Source of the DNA: Raphanus sativus
Taxonomy: Eukaryota; Streptophyta; Magnoliopsida; Brassicales; Brassicaceae
DNA: 64,000 nucleotides
Assembly (NCBI RefSeq): GCF_000801105.2
Contig: NC_079513.1
Coordinates: 23,342,273 to 23,406,272 of the forward strand
Reading direction: 5' to 3'
Shown here: positions 49,444 through 61,258 of the stretch, one piece after another
Numbering within the stretch: position 1 is the first letter of the stretch
Layout of the letters: each line of letters starts with the position of its first letter
Made by a program: the position numbers and the translations under genes
Notes under the pieces: model-generated
Database searches by the model: none
What the model was told of the DNA's origin: nothing
The model's input: only the letters and a program-made list of their open reading frames with translations

Positions 49444-49939
49444 TTTAGCTCATCCTCATGGATCCTCCAAGCAAGACACAACCCGCATACGATATAGGAA
49501 AATAGATTCAACTAGGTGCATGGTGTTTTGCTCCCTTCTTTTTTAATGTTTGTTGCTTGATTTTAATCTCAACCCCCTGCAATTTAAAAAAATAAAATAA
49601 AATAAAATTGGTTCAAGCAAACCGAAAAGTTACATAGTTTCTAACTTCTACAAGAAACACTGAAAACTCATCATACAAATAATTAAAGCAGAAATGGCTT
49701 GTAATATTCATATTCTGGATAGTTCATACGTTATGTTCAGATCATCACCTCGCTTTACCTTATTCGTTTTAGATATACGGAGATTGGCACAACATCATTC
49801 ATTTAGGTAAAGACCAACTTTTTTGGACCAACTTTTCCATAACATTATAAAACTAAAGGATTATTACGAAATTCAACGACGCAGACGCAACTAAAGCTGC
49901 TTTTGATTCATTAAAGTAACACACACAGAAGCAAGATAT

Positions 49940-50280
49940 GTTATTAAGTGTAAAAGTAGAACCAGCGATGACCTATCTCTGCCAGAGCCAGAGAATTCAA
50001 GCCAACGGTGCTGCAGTTTCACCTAGTCCAGAAGCTATAGCTTCATTCATCACGTCGACGACCACCTGAACGTGATCTTTGCCACCACTGAAGGTGATGA
50101 CGTCCATAGACCCGATCCCAAAAGCCCGTCCCCCCCACCCCACCCCCAGAGCTTCTTTGGATTGAACCATTACCCCCCAGTTGCTGTCGCCAGAAGCTCG
50201 CCCAAAGCTTCCATAGGCGCAGTACCATCAGCTAGAAGGATCAAGCTAGCACATCTTCGTTTCGGACTGATATCATAGCT
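49940..50280 (-). pseudogene. GC-richer coding-like fragment, unidentified
   Basis: On the minus strand two pieces look like former exon sequence: LILLADGTAPMEALGELLAT (about 50250-50180) and FGIGSMDVITFSGGKDHVQV then VDVMNEAIASGLGETAAPLA (about 50120-50000). Each is in a different frame and separated by a C-rich run (50130-50150). Composition differs sharply from the AT-rich flanks. No family recognised with confidence. Confidence 0.35.
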
Positions 50281-51730
50281 TTTGATCGTGGAAAGATGTA
50301 GAATGAGTTGTAATTACATATACATATAGGACCTTTCTTTGGTCTTAAAATAATGGAACAAATATATTATACAGATCTTGAAGAAGATAAGAAACAAAAA
50401 GTACTACATGAAATTACAATGCGTTTTCAAACAAAAAATTTAAAGAAAAAAAAAACATTACAAAAACGTAGACAACCAAACACACATGTTGAAACAAAGG
50501 TGGTGACGAACCAAGATGGCAAAGCTATTAGCCGTCTGACGGATTAAAACACTGGTAAGAACAAAATGTCAAGTCTTCTAGTTGGAAATATACTTTGTGT
50601 CGGCATCGTTCTTGACAGCGGTAACGGTTGTTTTCAAAAATAAAACGACAGCGGTAACATGGTTATAGCAAAATGGCCAGTCATGGTATTGTTGCGAAGA
50701 ATATGACACTTACTCACACGTGCTAGGATGTTGTGACGATTATGAACTGGAGAATCACATGATATGATTTGACCATGTTTCATATACGGGTCTTTTCTAA
50801 GCAAACAATCAAGATGAGAGTAGTCAGTTCCGGCTCTGGGCTAAAGCCCGTAAAGCAAAGGTTTTAGGCGTTAGAATTGAAATATAATTTTGAGACGCCA
50901 AACAAAGACTATATAATTAACTTTAGCTCAGTGTTTTATATATTTGTCCTTTAATTTAACGTTTAGGAGTTTGTTTCTTCCTCGTTTCTTTTTCTTTTTG
51001 TTTTTTTATTGTAGATAAAATAGCAATTTAAAGTTTTCCTTCATTTAAAAATTTAAACGAGTTACATACATTTTCTAACCGATTTGGTCTTTTTATCATA
51101 AATGTTATACTAAATAATATGCAAAATAAACTTTTTAATTAAGCAAAACATTAGGTACGTTCTTCTTGTCATTTTTTTCTGTTTTCAATTTATTTATTAA
51201 ATATATGTGTAAACAAAAGATACCACAACAATGGACTTAAATTATCTATTGCTCATATTCTACATTTCATTTTTATTCAGTCTTCACCTAAATTAATGTG
51301 ACTCTTAGTATCTCATGTTTTCTTTTTTCCTTTTTATTCAATTTTCTTCTGTAAATTATTTTTTTACTTTTAAAAATTTATGAAATATGAACAAACAAAT
51401 TATCATAAATTAAGTTGTGAACATTTCACAAAGAGAACTTGATGTTGATGTTAAAATATTTGTTTCTGTTGAAATCTTAACATAGTTTTATCACATGTAT
51501 TTCCATATCATACATTTATTTTTATTAATAGAAAATGCCACCAAAAATATAAGATTAGTAATCAACAAAATGGACCATCAATGCTATTTGAACTGAACTA
51601 GCTTGAAAATTTTGGTTATTGGAAGTTTATCAGTAAAGAAATTTTTTTTTTTATTAAAACAAATATATCACATTGTTTTATTTACATAATCATCAAAATA
51701 CAAAAAAAAAAATTGTAACTAAGAACATTA
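50281..51730. other. Intergenic, AT-rich
   Basis: No gene seen. Confidence 0.5.
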
Positions 51731-52975
51731 TTAGTGCGCTTTAGGCGACAAACAAATATGGACCGGCACCGGAGTAGTGCAGCAGTATTCATCGCATGCA
51801 TATAACCCACCTTCTTTTGGATGTACTATTTTTTTTTCGCAAGCTTCACACCAATCTGGCTGATGGGAATGGTTGTCATGCTTATACTTTGCCTTGTAGG
51901 GTAAAGTAGCACACTCAAAGCATATAATAAAATCACATTCGATGCAGTTTAGCTTTCGACTTTTTCCACAACTGTAATCATGGCAGATTTGACGTGTTGC
52001 CCCCCTTTCTTCGTCTGGGGTTAGAGCTAGGAATAAAGGATGATCATGGCCTTCATATTCAAACGGTTCAGAAATCAAGGCACACTGTAAGTCTAGCCAG
52101 AAAAATTTTTCTTCACTGGAGTCCTCGTATATGAATCCATTACTAACACGTTGACAAGCACTACAATAGAAGAAACCTCGGTTGTCATAAAATTCATTAG
52201 TGACAACCTTAAGCGTAAGTGGGCGAGCATGCAAAGGATGACGTATCTTGCGGGGTGCATTGACACATCTTTCATGTAGGATAAAGTCACAGTGATCATC
52301 CACACATGAATAGTAATTACCTTCGAAAATAGGAAGAACGCACCCTTGACAATACTTGTCTTCATCATAAACTCTGCTTATCTCGAGTTTTAGGTGATGT
52401 CTATGAGAAAAGTGAAGTATTATTCCGTCGGCTATCGTCTCGAATGGATCATGAACTATCTCAATTTCTTCGGGTTTTCCTTCGAGTTCTTCCCCATCCC
52501 ACAGATCTTTCCGCAAAGCGCATCTTGAATGAACAAAATAACCTTCATCACACTTGTTGCAGGAACAGGCACCACAACAGTTGTCAACCTTATGACGACA
52601 GACTCCGCAAGATAAGTTTCTGGATGGAAGAGGAGAATAGGTGAAAGAGATACGGTGGTGGTGACGACATATTCTTATGACATAGGGAAAATAAATACAG
52701 TCTTGATGGACAACGAAAACACATCGAGCGATGATATAAGTGGGAATACTTTTTTTTATCACACCACAAATATTGCAGGCTAAAGAAGCTTGTTTGGGGA
52801 AAAAGGTGAGTGGGTGGGAATGCCTTTTAAAGTGGTCTATAATAATGGGTATTGGTTTCAACGCACAAACCACATGAATATGTACTATATAGGTAGGACA
52901 AAAGTAAGCCCTTTCACTATGTATTTGGGTTTCACAAAAGAAGCAATCCTGGTGGATACTAGGAAATCTTGAATA
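51731..52975 (-). pseudogene. DC1 (C1-like) Cys/His-rich protein gene body without a start codon
   Basis: About 400 open codons on the minus strand encode repeated DC1 modules: HPLTFFPKQASLACNICG, CGVCRHKV...CNKCDEGYFVHSRC, HHLKLEISRVYDEDKYCQGC, CDFILHERCVNAPRKIRHPL, HDHPLFLALTPDEE...CIECDFIICFECATLP and HQPDWCEACEKK. Zinc-binding Cys/His are well kept. The frame stays open past 52873 (FFCETQIHSERAYFCPTYIV), but I find no ATG in frame anywhere in it. A TATA-like ATATATATATAA lies at about 53007-53022. Full DC1 proteins usually have 500-700 residues, so the 5' part is missing. The C-terminus (CCTTPVPVHICLSPKAH) also diverges from the usual CCTTLHV-type end. Confidence 0.75.
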
Positions 52976-55545
52976 AAGTTGGAGAGAAAGAGAGGGAAAG
53001 GAAGTATTATATATATATATAAATCAACTGAGTGGTCTTGGCCTAATATATGGCTCACAGCAATGAATACCTTCCTGAGTTCAATTTTTTTTGGCCAAAA
53101 AATTAAAGGATATACTAAGAGAACTAATTAAAATATTTCATTTGATATTTACATCTTATGAAATATTTTAAAATAAACGCTTACAAATATATGATATATT
53201 TAAAATAATTATAGATATAAATTTATAAATATGATTTTGAAATAAAATCTGATATTACCAAAATAAACTTTAATTTCAAAATTATTTTATATAAAATAAC
53301 TATTCATTAAGAAAAAAAATTATTCAAATGTTGTAAGTAAGATAAGTTAGTTTTCTATCTAAGTACAATAAATATATTTTTAAAATATTTAACCACATAA
53401 CAAAATGTAGTTTTTGTTAAGGATTGGTTAGAGGGGATACCACAATTTCACTAGAACCAAGGAAATAAGTCTCCAAATAGAAGAATATTTTTGATCTGTT
53501 CGCGGGTTCCAATGGTCCGTAATTAATTTGTTTTTAATTTTTTTTTAAATCGAACAAAAAAAATAAAAAATAAGAAACCCCAAGTCGGGTTCCGCATTGT
53601 TGATGTTCTTAGTAAATCTATATTATTTGTTACATAATAGTCGTTAAATGTTTGATCTGCTAGCCTTTGTTTATTGATTTGTTATTTTTGTCTCTGCAGT
53701 ACATAATTAATTAACACAAAGCTTATCACAATTATAAAATGGTTCCTAGTGTGATCTCATGGACACGACGTAAAAATTGTTTCGTATTTTCAAATTTGTT
53801 AAACTTTGTAGGTAATGACAGAGGGGCACCACATTGATTATAATAAAATATTAAGTTCTGATCTGCGTTTCAAATATTTTAACATTTTATATTAGTATAT
53901 TTTAAAAATAAAATAATTATATTATTTTGTATTTATATTAAATATAAAAATAATATTAGATATTTATTTTTTAAGAATTTAAAATACTTATTATAAAAAT
54001 GTCATAAATGTTTTAGCATTTAATAATATATGAATATAAAATGGATAATCAATAAATGATCACAATGGTAGGCTAACCTTTACTCTAACACAATTTTCAA
54101 TGAAGCTAAAAAAATCAAAAAGATTAAGAAAATGCTTTCAAGTTTTCATATGTTTCTAGGGTAGAGAACACAACAACCGACCAATTGACTAGTTGTTTAT
54201 AATTTTCTTTAAAAAAAAATATTTGTTCAAGTTATTTGATATTTATTTTTATTTTATCTGAGATGAAACGATTTTTGGAACTATTGACATTTTAATAAAC
54301 AGTAAAATTATAATTATAATTTTCATAATATGATTAATGGCTTTAAATTTTATGTGGACATTTTCAATGGTTGTACCTTTAACTTTTATATAGTACTCCC
54401 TATGTTTCGATTTAATTGTTGTTGTAGAGAAAAAATTTCGTTTCAAAATAAGTGTCGTTTTAGAATTTCAATGCAAAATTTATTAAAAAGATTCTCCATT
54501 TTATTTTTCTATTGGTCGAAATATGGTTAGATTTATAGGTAATTGTATTTTTATCTTGGAAATATATAAAATCATATGTTTTCTTAATCTATGTGCATAA
54601 CTCTAGAACGACAAATAAAATGAAACGGAGAGAGTATAAATGATCAGCCTATATAATATATCTGTTTATGTTATTTATGAATATTTTCAATAACATATAG
54701 CTTAAATTTTGAAAAAATCATGTGTTAAATTTATATTGTTATAAAGTCTTGCATTTTTAGAATTAATTATTATTTTTGTTAATTATTTTATGTTAAATTT
54801 CTAAAATTGTTATAAATATTATATGACATCTATTCCTATTTTTTTTAAGTGAACAATTTTTTGAAAATACTGACATTTTAAAATTAATAAATTAAAATGC
54901 TGATTTTTATAATATAAGTGGTAGTTTTATATCCTGTATGAACACTTTTCAATGACTTACTTTTAACTTTTTTCTTGATGTCACTTACTCTTAACTTAGT
55001 ATAGATTATTCGTATAAGTGAAGACATATCAGAATGCCACAAATCAAGTATCAAATGCATATATAATAGTAAGTACCGGCTTGTGTCCAGCTCTAGTAGC
55101 AATTGTTATGACTGTAAAAGGTGTTATAGTGATTCCCGTTGATGCGCGATTCAAAACTAATTCATTAAGACAAAGTGAATAATAGGCATCTCATAAAGTC
55201 TACGCGTCAGTAACTACACATCGGCGATTTCCACGGCACAGACCCAGCCGGCGTTAAGTCAACAATAGAGCCTTCCTCAAAATGTTGCCCACACATCACA
55301 TGACTTGTCGGAGCCCATTATTATTATTTTCTTAAAAGGCTTTAGACTATATAACATAGTAGCCCAATAGACTATGTTCTCAAATTCCGTAGGCCCATTC
55401 TTAATTACCGAGCACAGACGTAGAAAGAAACTCACTTCTGTCTGTACGATGTTTATCTGCTTTTCCCGCTTTCGACTTGCAAATATGAAGCTGGAAGTCG
55501 TTTTCTGAATCTTGTCTTCATATCGGTGTTTTTTTTATTGTATTT
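52976..55545. other. Intergenic, AT-rich, containing one Stowaway MITE
   Basis: No gene seen. Confidence 0.5.
54394..54636. mobile_element. Stowaway-type MITE, about 239 bp
   Basis: TA-flanked. The left end CTCCCTATGTTTCGATTT and the right end (reverse strand) CTCTCTCCGTTTCATTTT match the Stowaway CTCCCTCYGTTTC terminus. Non-coding. Confidence 0.8.
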
Positions 55546-55549
55546 ACCA

Positions 55550-56313
55550 TGGAAGCTGTGCTTTTATGCTCCAAGGTTGTTCCTCGGGCGACTCCGTTCA
55601 AATTGAACCGAAAGTTTTCGTTCAGGCATTTGAACGAACACCTTTAAGTGCAATTCGCTTCCTACCGATTCCAGAAACACTACATTACTCTTAAAGCTAT
55701 CAGGGGTCCTTCAAGCTTGAGATATGCTCCGTTCTCAGACAGAATTTGGTTGGTTGATAAACTTGGTCAGCTGAAAGTTAAGCCCTTGGATTGCTTGCTG
55801 TGAATTTTACTCTTTTGCAATCGATTTTGACACTCGCACGCATGATCCCAATTGTGGGATGTGAGCACTTCTTTATAGTCTAAGTTGTTGTTTGGTGGAC
55901 ATTGGCTTGCGGCTTTCCAAAGGCCTGAGCTTCACCGTTTACCAGGCGGTTGGGTTAGTGTAGGAGGGATAATGGCGGTTTGATTGTGGTTACAATGTTT
56001 ATGCATTGCGATTTCACACGCTGTATCTTGCTAGATATTCTGAGAAGGTGGTTGTTCCAACGGCTGTTGTGCAGTCTGGTCCCTTATAGATGGATCAGGC
56101 ATCCCGATATATGCTTCTACGATGCTTCTTTTTCGCCACATGCTGCACCGCGCTGCGTGCGCCTTTGAGTCTTGTTGTTTCTTGTAATTTTTGTTTGGTT
56201 TATGAAGACAATAAACAAAGCTGAAGGAAGAGTTGTCGGTGGATAGTTTCGGGCAAAGCTATACGGATTATGTTGATAAAGTTAGGCACAAGTTCATTCC
56301 TTTTGTTTACTAG
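55550..56313 (+). pseudogene. Isoprenylcysteine carboxyl methyltransferase-like pseudogene (At5g59500 type)
   Basis: Starts MEAVLLCSKVVPRATPFKLN, plastid-transit-like, but reaches TAA after 32 codons. The next pieces read LRYAPFSDRIWLVDKLGQLK and PLDCLLVNFTLL (stop inside). The 3' part carries the methyltransferase signature PYRWIRHP, then, after an extra base, IYASTMLL and LRAPLSLVV. Further on come AEEELSVDSFGQSYTDYVDK with one frame change, and VRHKFIPFVY plus TAG at 56311-56313. The family methylates C-terminal prenylated Cys, or is of unknown role in plastids. Several frameshifts and stops show that it is dead. It lies where At5g59500 would be expected between the HAD gene and the dioxygenases. 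Confidence 0.75.
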
Positions 56314-58534
56314 TGCTTTCGAGGAACATGTGTTGCTGTGTCTAATTATCAGTCAAAGATGTATGAATGAAGATGAGTTGTATTGTTCCATTTTTATTGG
56401 AAATGTTAGGCTTGTGAAGAAGGATATGCGGTTATGCTATTAGTGTCTCCCTTAAATTTTTCTAAATCTCCTGAAGTTAACTGATTCCATGGCTTAAAGT
56501 ATATCAAGACATCCAGTTAAAACCTAAAGCTGTTTGCTTTCTCAGTGTTTTCGCCTTTACACGTAAGGAACATTCTTAATCATGATTAGTATGATAAAGT
56601 GACTATTGTTAAATCTAATTATATTCCTAATCCCACTTGTTCCATACCAATTAATCATGATTATTAGCTTAATAAAGTTATTCCATCCTGATAAAACTTT
56701 GATTAGTGGCCCTTTTTCATTTGCAACCCATTAACCATCTCCATCCACCTGGAAATGTTTCTTTAATGACTTATTCATAGTACTTTATAGAAAAAAGTTT
56801 TTGAGGTTTGTGTATAAAAAACACTCGAGTTCTTCAGATATTTTCACATGAAAAAACTCTTTAGCTTTGGCCTCTATTCCTGACAGGCTGACACTTGTGC
56901 ACTGAAGTGGGCTTATGTTGTATTGACGTGATCTCTCTCTCTCCGTTCAAAAGTCAATTATCTCCTAGGTTTTCTCCTGCTGGCTAGTTATGTCCCTTTC
57001 CAAGTGATTTTACATTGACCAACTAGCTTTCTTCATTTTAGTGTATATATTCATGCACCTTTCTCTCTCTCTTAATTGCTTACCCTTTAAAATCATCTTG
57101 CTGATTGATCGACTTTCTGAATCCTCTTGCTTTTTGGCTTTGCGTATTCATTTGGTGGTGATGACCATAAAAGTTCCCAAGGGTTTTCTTTAGTCTGTGG
57201 TTGAACTGTTTGGGTTCTTAATGAAAAGGCAAAAGACCTAGCCTCTGATAGTTGCTAACAGCCGGTAGTTGCAGATGCTGCATCATTAAGATTCACGAGA
57301 GATGTGGTTTCCTTTGATTATCGCCTCTTGGGAATCTTGATGATGCTGCATCAGCAAATACATGGCTACACAGTTTTTCGTTCTGTAATGAAAGAAAGTA
57401 AAGATGTCTTGGAGATGTTGCAAGGACTAAAAGAACAGAAGGTAAAAGTCTCTTTTTCTTGTTTCCGACATGAAACATCTTGCCGATTTAATGATCATTC
57501 ACGTGTTTCTTTCTTGCTTTTGTCATTAGCGAAACCATTCTGTGTTAGAGCTTTCGACGGATTCCACACATGCTTTTATATGACCAAACAAAACCGTGAC
57601 AATTATATATATTTGTACCAACTATATTGAAATAAATCGACTTTGATAGGTTTGTAAGATGAATGTGAATAGTGACGAATTCAGAAGCGCTGAAACAAAT
57701 TTTTGTTATGGGGAGAAATTAATGTATACAGAAAGTTCAAATAATACATAAAATTTCAAAGTTCCTTAGGAAAATGTTTATTTGAATTTTCAAAGTCTAC
57801 ATGAGTTGGTGGGTGTAGTTGTGTAAAAGTAAAATTTAAATATCACTTGATGTTTGTTTTAACATTTCTACAATATACCGTTGATGCTTTTTTTCTTGAA
57901 TCGTACACTAAATGGACCCCAATTCCTAAAACATTGTTTAAAATATCTTCAATTCAAACATCAAGCATCAAACAAAAACACTTACACAAGGACTCCACAG
58001 GCAATGCTTACTGATATCGCGTATAAGTAAAAGATCACTTGCATCTCCTTGGCTCGTGGCATTGATGCCAATCTCAACGCCCAAATGAAGAGAAGTAAAA
58101 AGTTTTGAATCTTAGATCAAATAAATTCAAAGCGTTCAATTAGAACACCTCCATTAGTGATTTACTGATTTTTAACAGAGCATCTAAAAATGAAAAAGTA
58201 AAAAACTAGAGATAAACTAGGAGAAGAGGTTTGGTTCAGAGATATTATCTCTGATTTTTCAAAACCTTTTTTGCCATTTGTCATGTTAATGGATAATTGA
58301 TTTTGTTGAATAAAAAGATTTATTTTTCAACTTGGAAGAATTTTTGAAGAGTTCTACCAATAAGGGTACTCTTATGGTCTGGTACGTCTGGCTAAATTAG
58401 AAAGATCCAAACAGAGTAGCTCAACACATACACTAATACACACACACACACATATAGGCTATGCTTTCTTATTTTTGATACATTAGGTTAGCTACTACAT
58501 AGCCAAGAACGGAGTAGTTGATCATGCACTTAAT
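56314..58534. other. Intergenic; one possible exon-like fragment near 57260-57445
   Basis: A stretch reading SLRFTRDVVSFDYRLLGILM and VMKESKDVLEMLQGLKEQK ends at a GT donor-like site (GAAG|GTAAAAG at 57440). It is not recognised and stands alone. In Arabidopsis this interval holds a DVL/RTFL peptide gene and ZIP2; I see neither. Confidence 0.35.
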
Positions 58535-60005
58535 TCATATCCTAATATTCGACAGATGGGATGTTCCATCGAGACCTTTCACAAAATATCCTTCGGTATA
58601 TTCTTTTATAGTTATGTCTCTGTATTTTGGAGGGTTTTCCTCAGACACAAGCTCTTTCATGGGTCCATAAACTGTCGCATTAGGGAGTGCACTTGAGCTG
58701 AAAAAGCTTGCTATTGAAACCCTTGGCCCTTCTCTGTTCGCAGGCACTCTATGGTTGGCGCTCACAAATTTATCGTTCGTTATCAACTGCAAAATCAAAT
58801 CCAAACAGATATTAACAACTTAAAGACACTATGTATCCGTTATTTACTTAAGATATTAACTTGACCTGCAAGAAATCTCCCATGTTGATGACAAGAGCTC
58901 CGGGGATAGGAGAGACATCGACCCAAGAATCTTGATGAAGAATCTGAAGACCGCCGATGTTGTCTTGAAGAAGAATCGTGAGGAAAGAGTTGTCAGAGTG
59001 CTGACTTATCCCCATAGTTAAGTCAGGTTGTGGAGAAGGTGGGTAATAATTGCATATCATAAGCAAACTCTTCAAGCAATCCATGTTCTTCAAGGTTTCA
59101 GATTTCAAACCTAGTGCTTCTGAAAGAAGCTCAAATAGCAAATCACCTAAACTCATCACATGCTTTGTGTATTCGATCATAGCATCCCTGAGTCAATCAA
59201 TGATGTTAGAAAATTTAACTAGAATTTTTTTTTTTGAATGTGTAGAAAGTTCTTGGTCCAAAGACTCATAAATCCTCATAAGAAGATATTCATACCATGT
59301 TAAATTAACTCTTTTCCAAAAAGTACTCTTCTCAGTGGAAATTAAACATGTGACTTCTTAGTAGTGATCCTAGAGTTGTAGCCACTAAACCCCAACTATT
59401 TCTAGATTAGCAGACTTAAGTGTCTAATCAATTGAAACTTCAATCATTTCCAATTAAAAAAGGAAAAAAGGATTATTACTTTACCTGCAAGCCACTGGGA
59501 GATCCTCAGGAGGTGGAGGATCTGGAGCCATGTAACAAGAGAAAGCATCTCTCCAATTAACAGAAGGAGAAGCACTGTATAGATCGAAGTTACTATTGTA
59601 GACAAATTTGTTAGCGCTGAAATCGCGCGAGAAGTATCGTTTCTTGACCTCAGGATCTTCCTCATGAAACCTACGAACTCCATCTTCAATCTCTTTAAGA
59701 ACGTTCAAAGGAATACCATGATTGATCACCTGGAAGAATCCCCACTTCTTCGCCGCGTGTTTTACCTTCTCCACGACGGTTTCACGTGAGGCTGTGTCCA
59801 CGTGGACGCTTGCAAAGTCGATGATAGGGATCCCTAGGTCTGAAACAGAGGGTTTCTCGTTGATCAAGGTATCTTTTGGGACGTGGAAGATGCGTGGGAC
59901 TTCGGTGATTTTAGCGTCGACAAGTCCTTTTACTCCTTCTTGCGTCTCATCGAAAGCCTTTCGTTCGATATAAGAATCAAATTCGACAGAGTTTTTGTTC
60001 ACCAT
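58535..60005 (-). CDS. 2-oxoglutarate/Fe(II) dioxygenase, ACC-oxidase homolog, copy 1
   Basis: Cytosolic oxygenase of 364 residues. Exons 59485-60005, 58866-59187 and 58535-58786. N-terminal DIOX_N domain ([29 protein letters not shown]). Iron ligands are His237 and Asp239 (SQHSDNSF) and His293 ([10 protein letters not shown]); Arg303-x-Ser305 (RVS) binds 2-oxoglutarate. It resembles ACC oxidase but belongs to the ACC-oxidase-homolog group (At5g59530/At5g59540), whose substrates are mostly unknown; it should not be taken as an ethylene-forming enzyme. All catalytic residues kept. The two intron positions are shared by all three copies. Confidence 0.93.
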
Positions 60006-61258
60006 ATTTTTATCCTTCTCTTTTCACAAGATTTATGCTTAGGAGAAGAAATAGCAATGTGAATATAATAAAAGAACGACTGAGAATCGACGGTACGAGA
60101 GTCTGGTCTTTGGTGTGTGGGGCCAACTATGTCCGTTTTCGTGGATTCTGACTGTAACTGATGATTAACTTACTTGACTATGTTGTATCTTTTCTTCTCT
60201 CACACTCACTTTCAACGACGACTTGTCGTAATTGAATTTTCTTCTCCGCTTTTGTGGACTAATTATATTTGCTAATTACTCGAGACTTCGATAACATTTT
60301 TCTTTGAATTTTCAGCTAGTGTACTGGATGAGCTGATAGTAAGCTCGTTATTGTATCCAAGTAGGAGTCAACATTGTTGTTAGTTCACAATTCCAAATAT
60401 ACGTAAGCAAATTAAAGTTGCTGTATATTCTTGATACTAAGTAAGTCCTATCGAAAAAAACTTCATTGTTGTCTTAGTTCTCAAACATGAACTGAAGAGG
60501 TAGAGCTCTCTATTAAGGGAGACAAGTAGTGTGACAGGGCCGGTCGAAGTCCGTGTCCTCCTTTATCTTAATAGTTGTTTTTTTGTTTAACCTCGAATTA
60601 TCCGTATTTATAGAAAAGTTCAGACTAATTTTCAAGGAGATGTGCATCCCACAGATAAATCATCTCTCAAAATATGAAAATAGGTTTTAAAACACTGATT
60701 CATACCCGTGTGGTGTCTAAAGACATCAGGAGATCTAACACGATTCGAGTTTTATTTTCATCTCAAAACGCCGCTGAGAAATTCAAAATGGAAAAAATAC
60801 TTATAAATTCTAAATAAATACTATCGCCCAAAAAAGGTTTAACCGTCGATGTAGGGAGTAAGCAAATAAAGTTTTGAATCTGATGACTAATTAAGTGCAA
60901 TGCATTTCACTACTATAATCTGATACATATAACTAAGATAGAAATATCCGAACATAGAGAAGCGCAACACATACATATACTGATTAAGTTATTGCAGATC
61001 CAAGAACAGAGAGATTGTGATAAGATCATAATTGTTTCCTATATTCTAGGATTGTCTCCCATTTCTGCACGTTTACCATTTGTTTAGTGGACAGTTATTG
61101 TACGTACTTTCTATGTATTTAAGAGACTATTATTGTCTTATGAAAGGATATGAAAAGAAAATTGCAGTAAGCTTTTGTGTTTTTGTTCTTTAAGTCTTTG
61201 AGACCTATCAGATTGATGCTAAGAAACACCACAAAATTCTTTTCCTGTGGTTTTGTTT
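60006..61258. other. Promoter of dioxygenase 1 and intergenic DNA
   Basis: No gene seen. Contains TGTGACAGGGCCGGTC near 60530, of unknown meaning. Confidence 0.45.

Larger units (their letters stand above)
44441..49548 (+). pseudogene. F-box protein pseudogene (FBA domain), split by an LTR retrotransposon
   Basis: Starts MGVDIPRELEDEILSRVPEK, a typical crucifer F-box (SCF ubiquitin-ligase substrate adaptor). An A-run at 44494-44501 shifts the frame; the next frame gives RFRSVCKQWNTQLVDETFLE. The F-box-associated domain follows (GLLLCVMDNQLLVWNP, YKIVRF, VEVYEFSSNSWKV, GNPYWIG, ETLVISVFGEG) with TGA stops at 44839 and 45046. At 45568 the coding sequence is broken by a retrotransposon. It resumes at 49449 with HPHGSSKQDTTRIRYRK in the same frame and ends near 49548. 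The frameshift and stops may be older than the insertion. Confidence 0.88.

Noticed and set aside
57304..57630. 108-codon frame reading SFDYRLLGILMMLHQ
   Set aside because: Part may be an exon remnant, but no splice partner, start or family could be found, so it is mentioned only under intergenic sequence.
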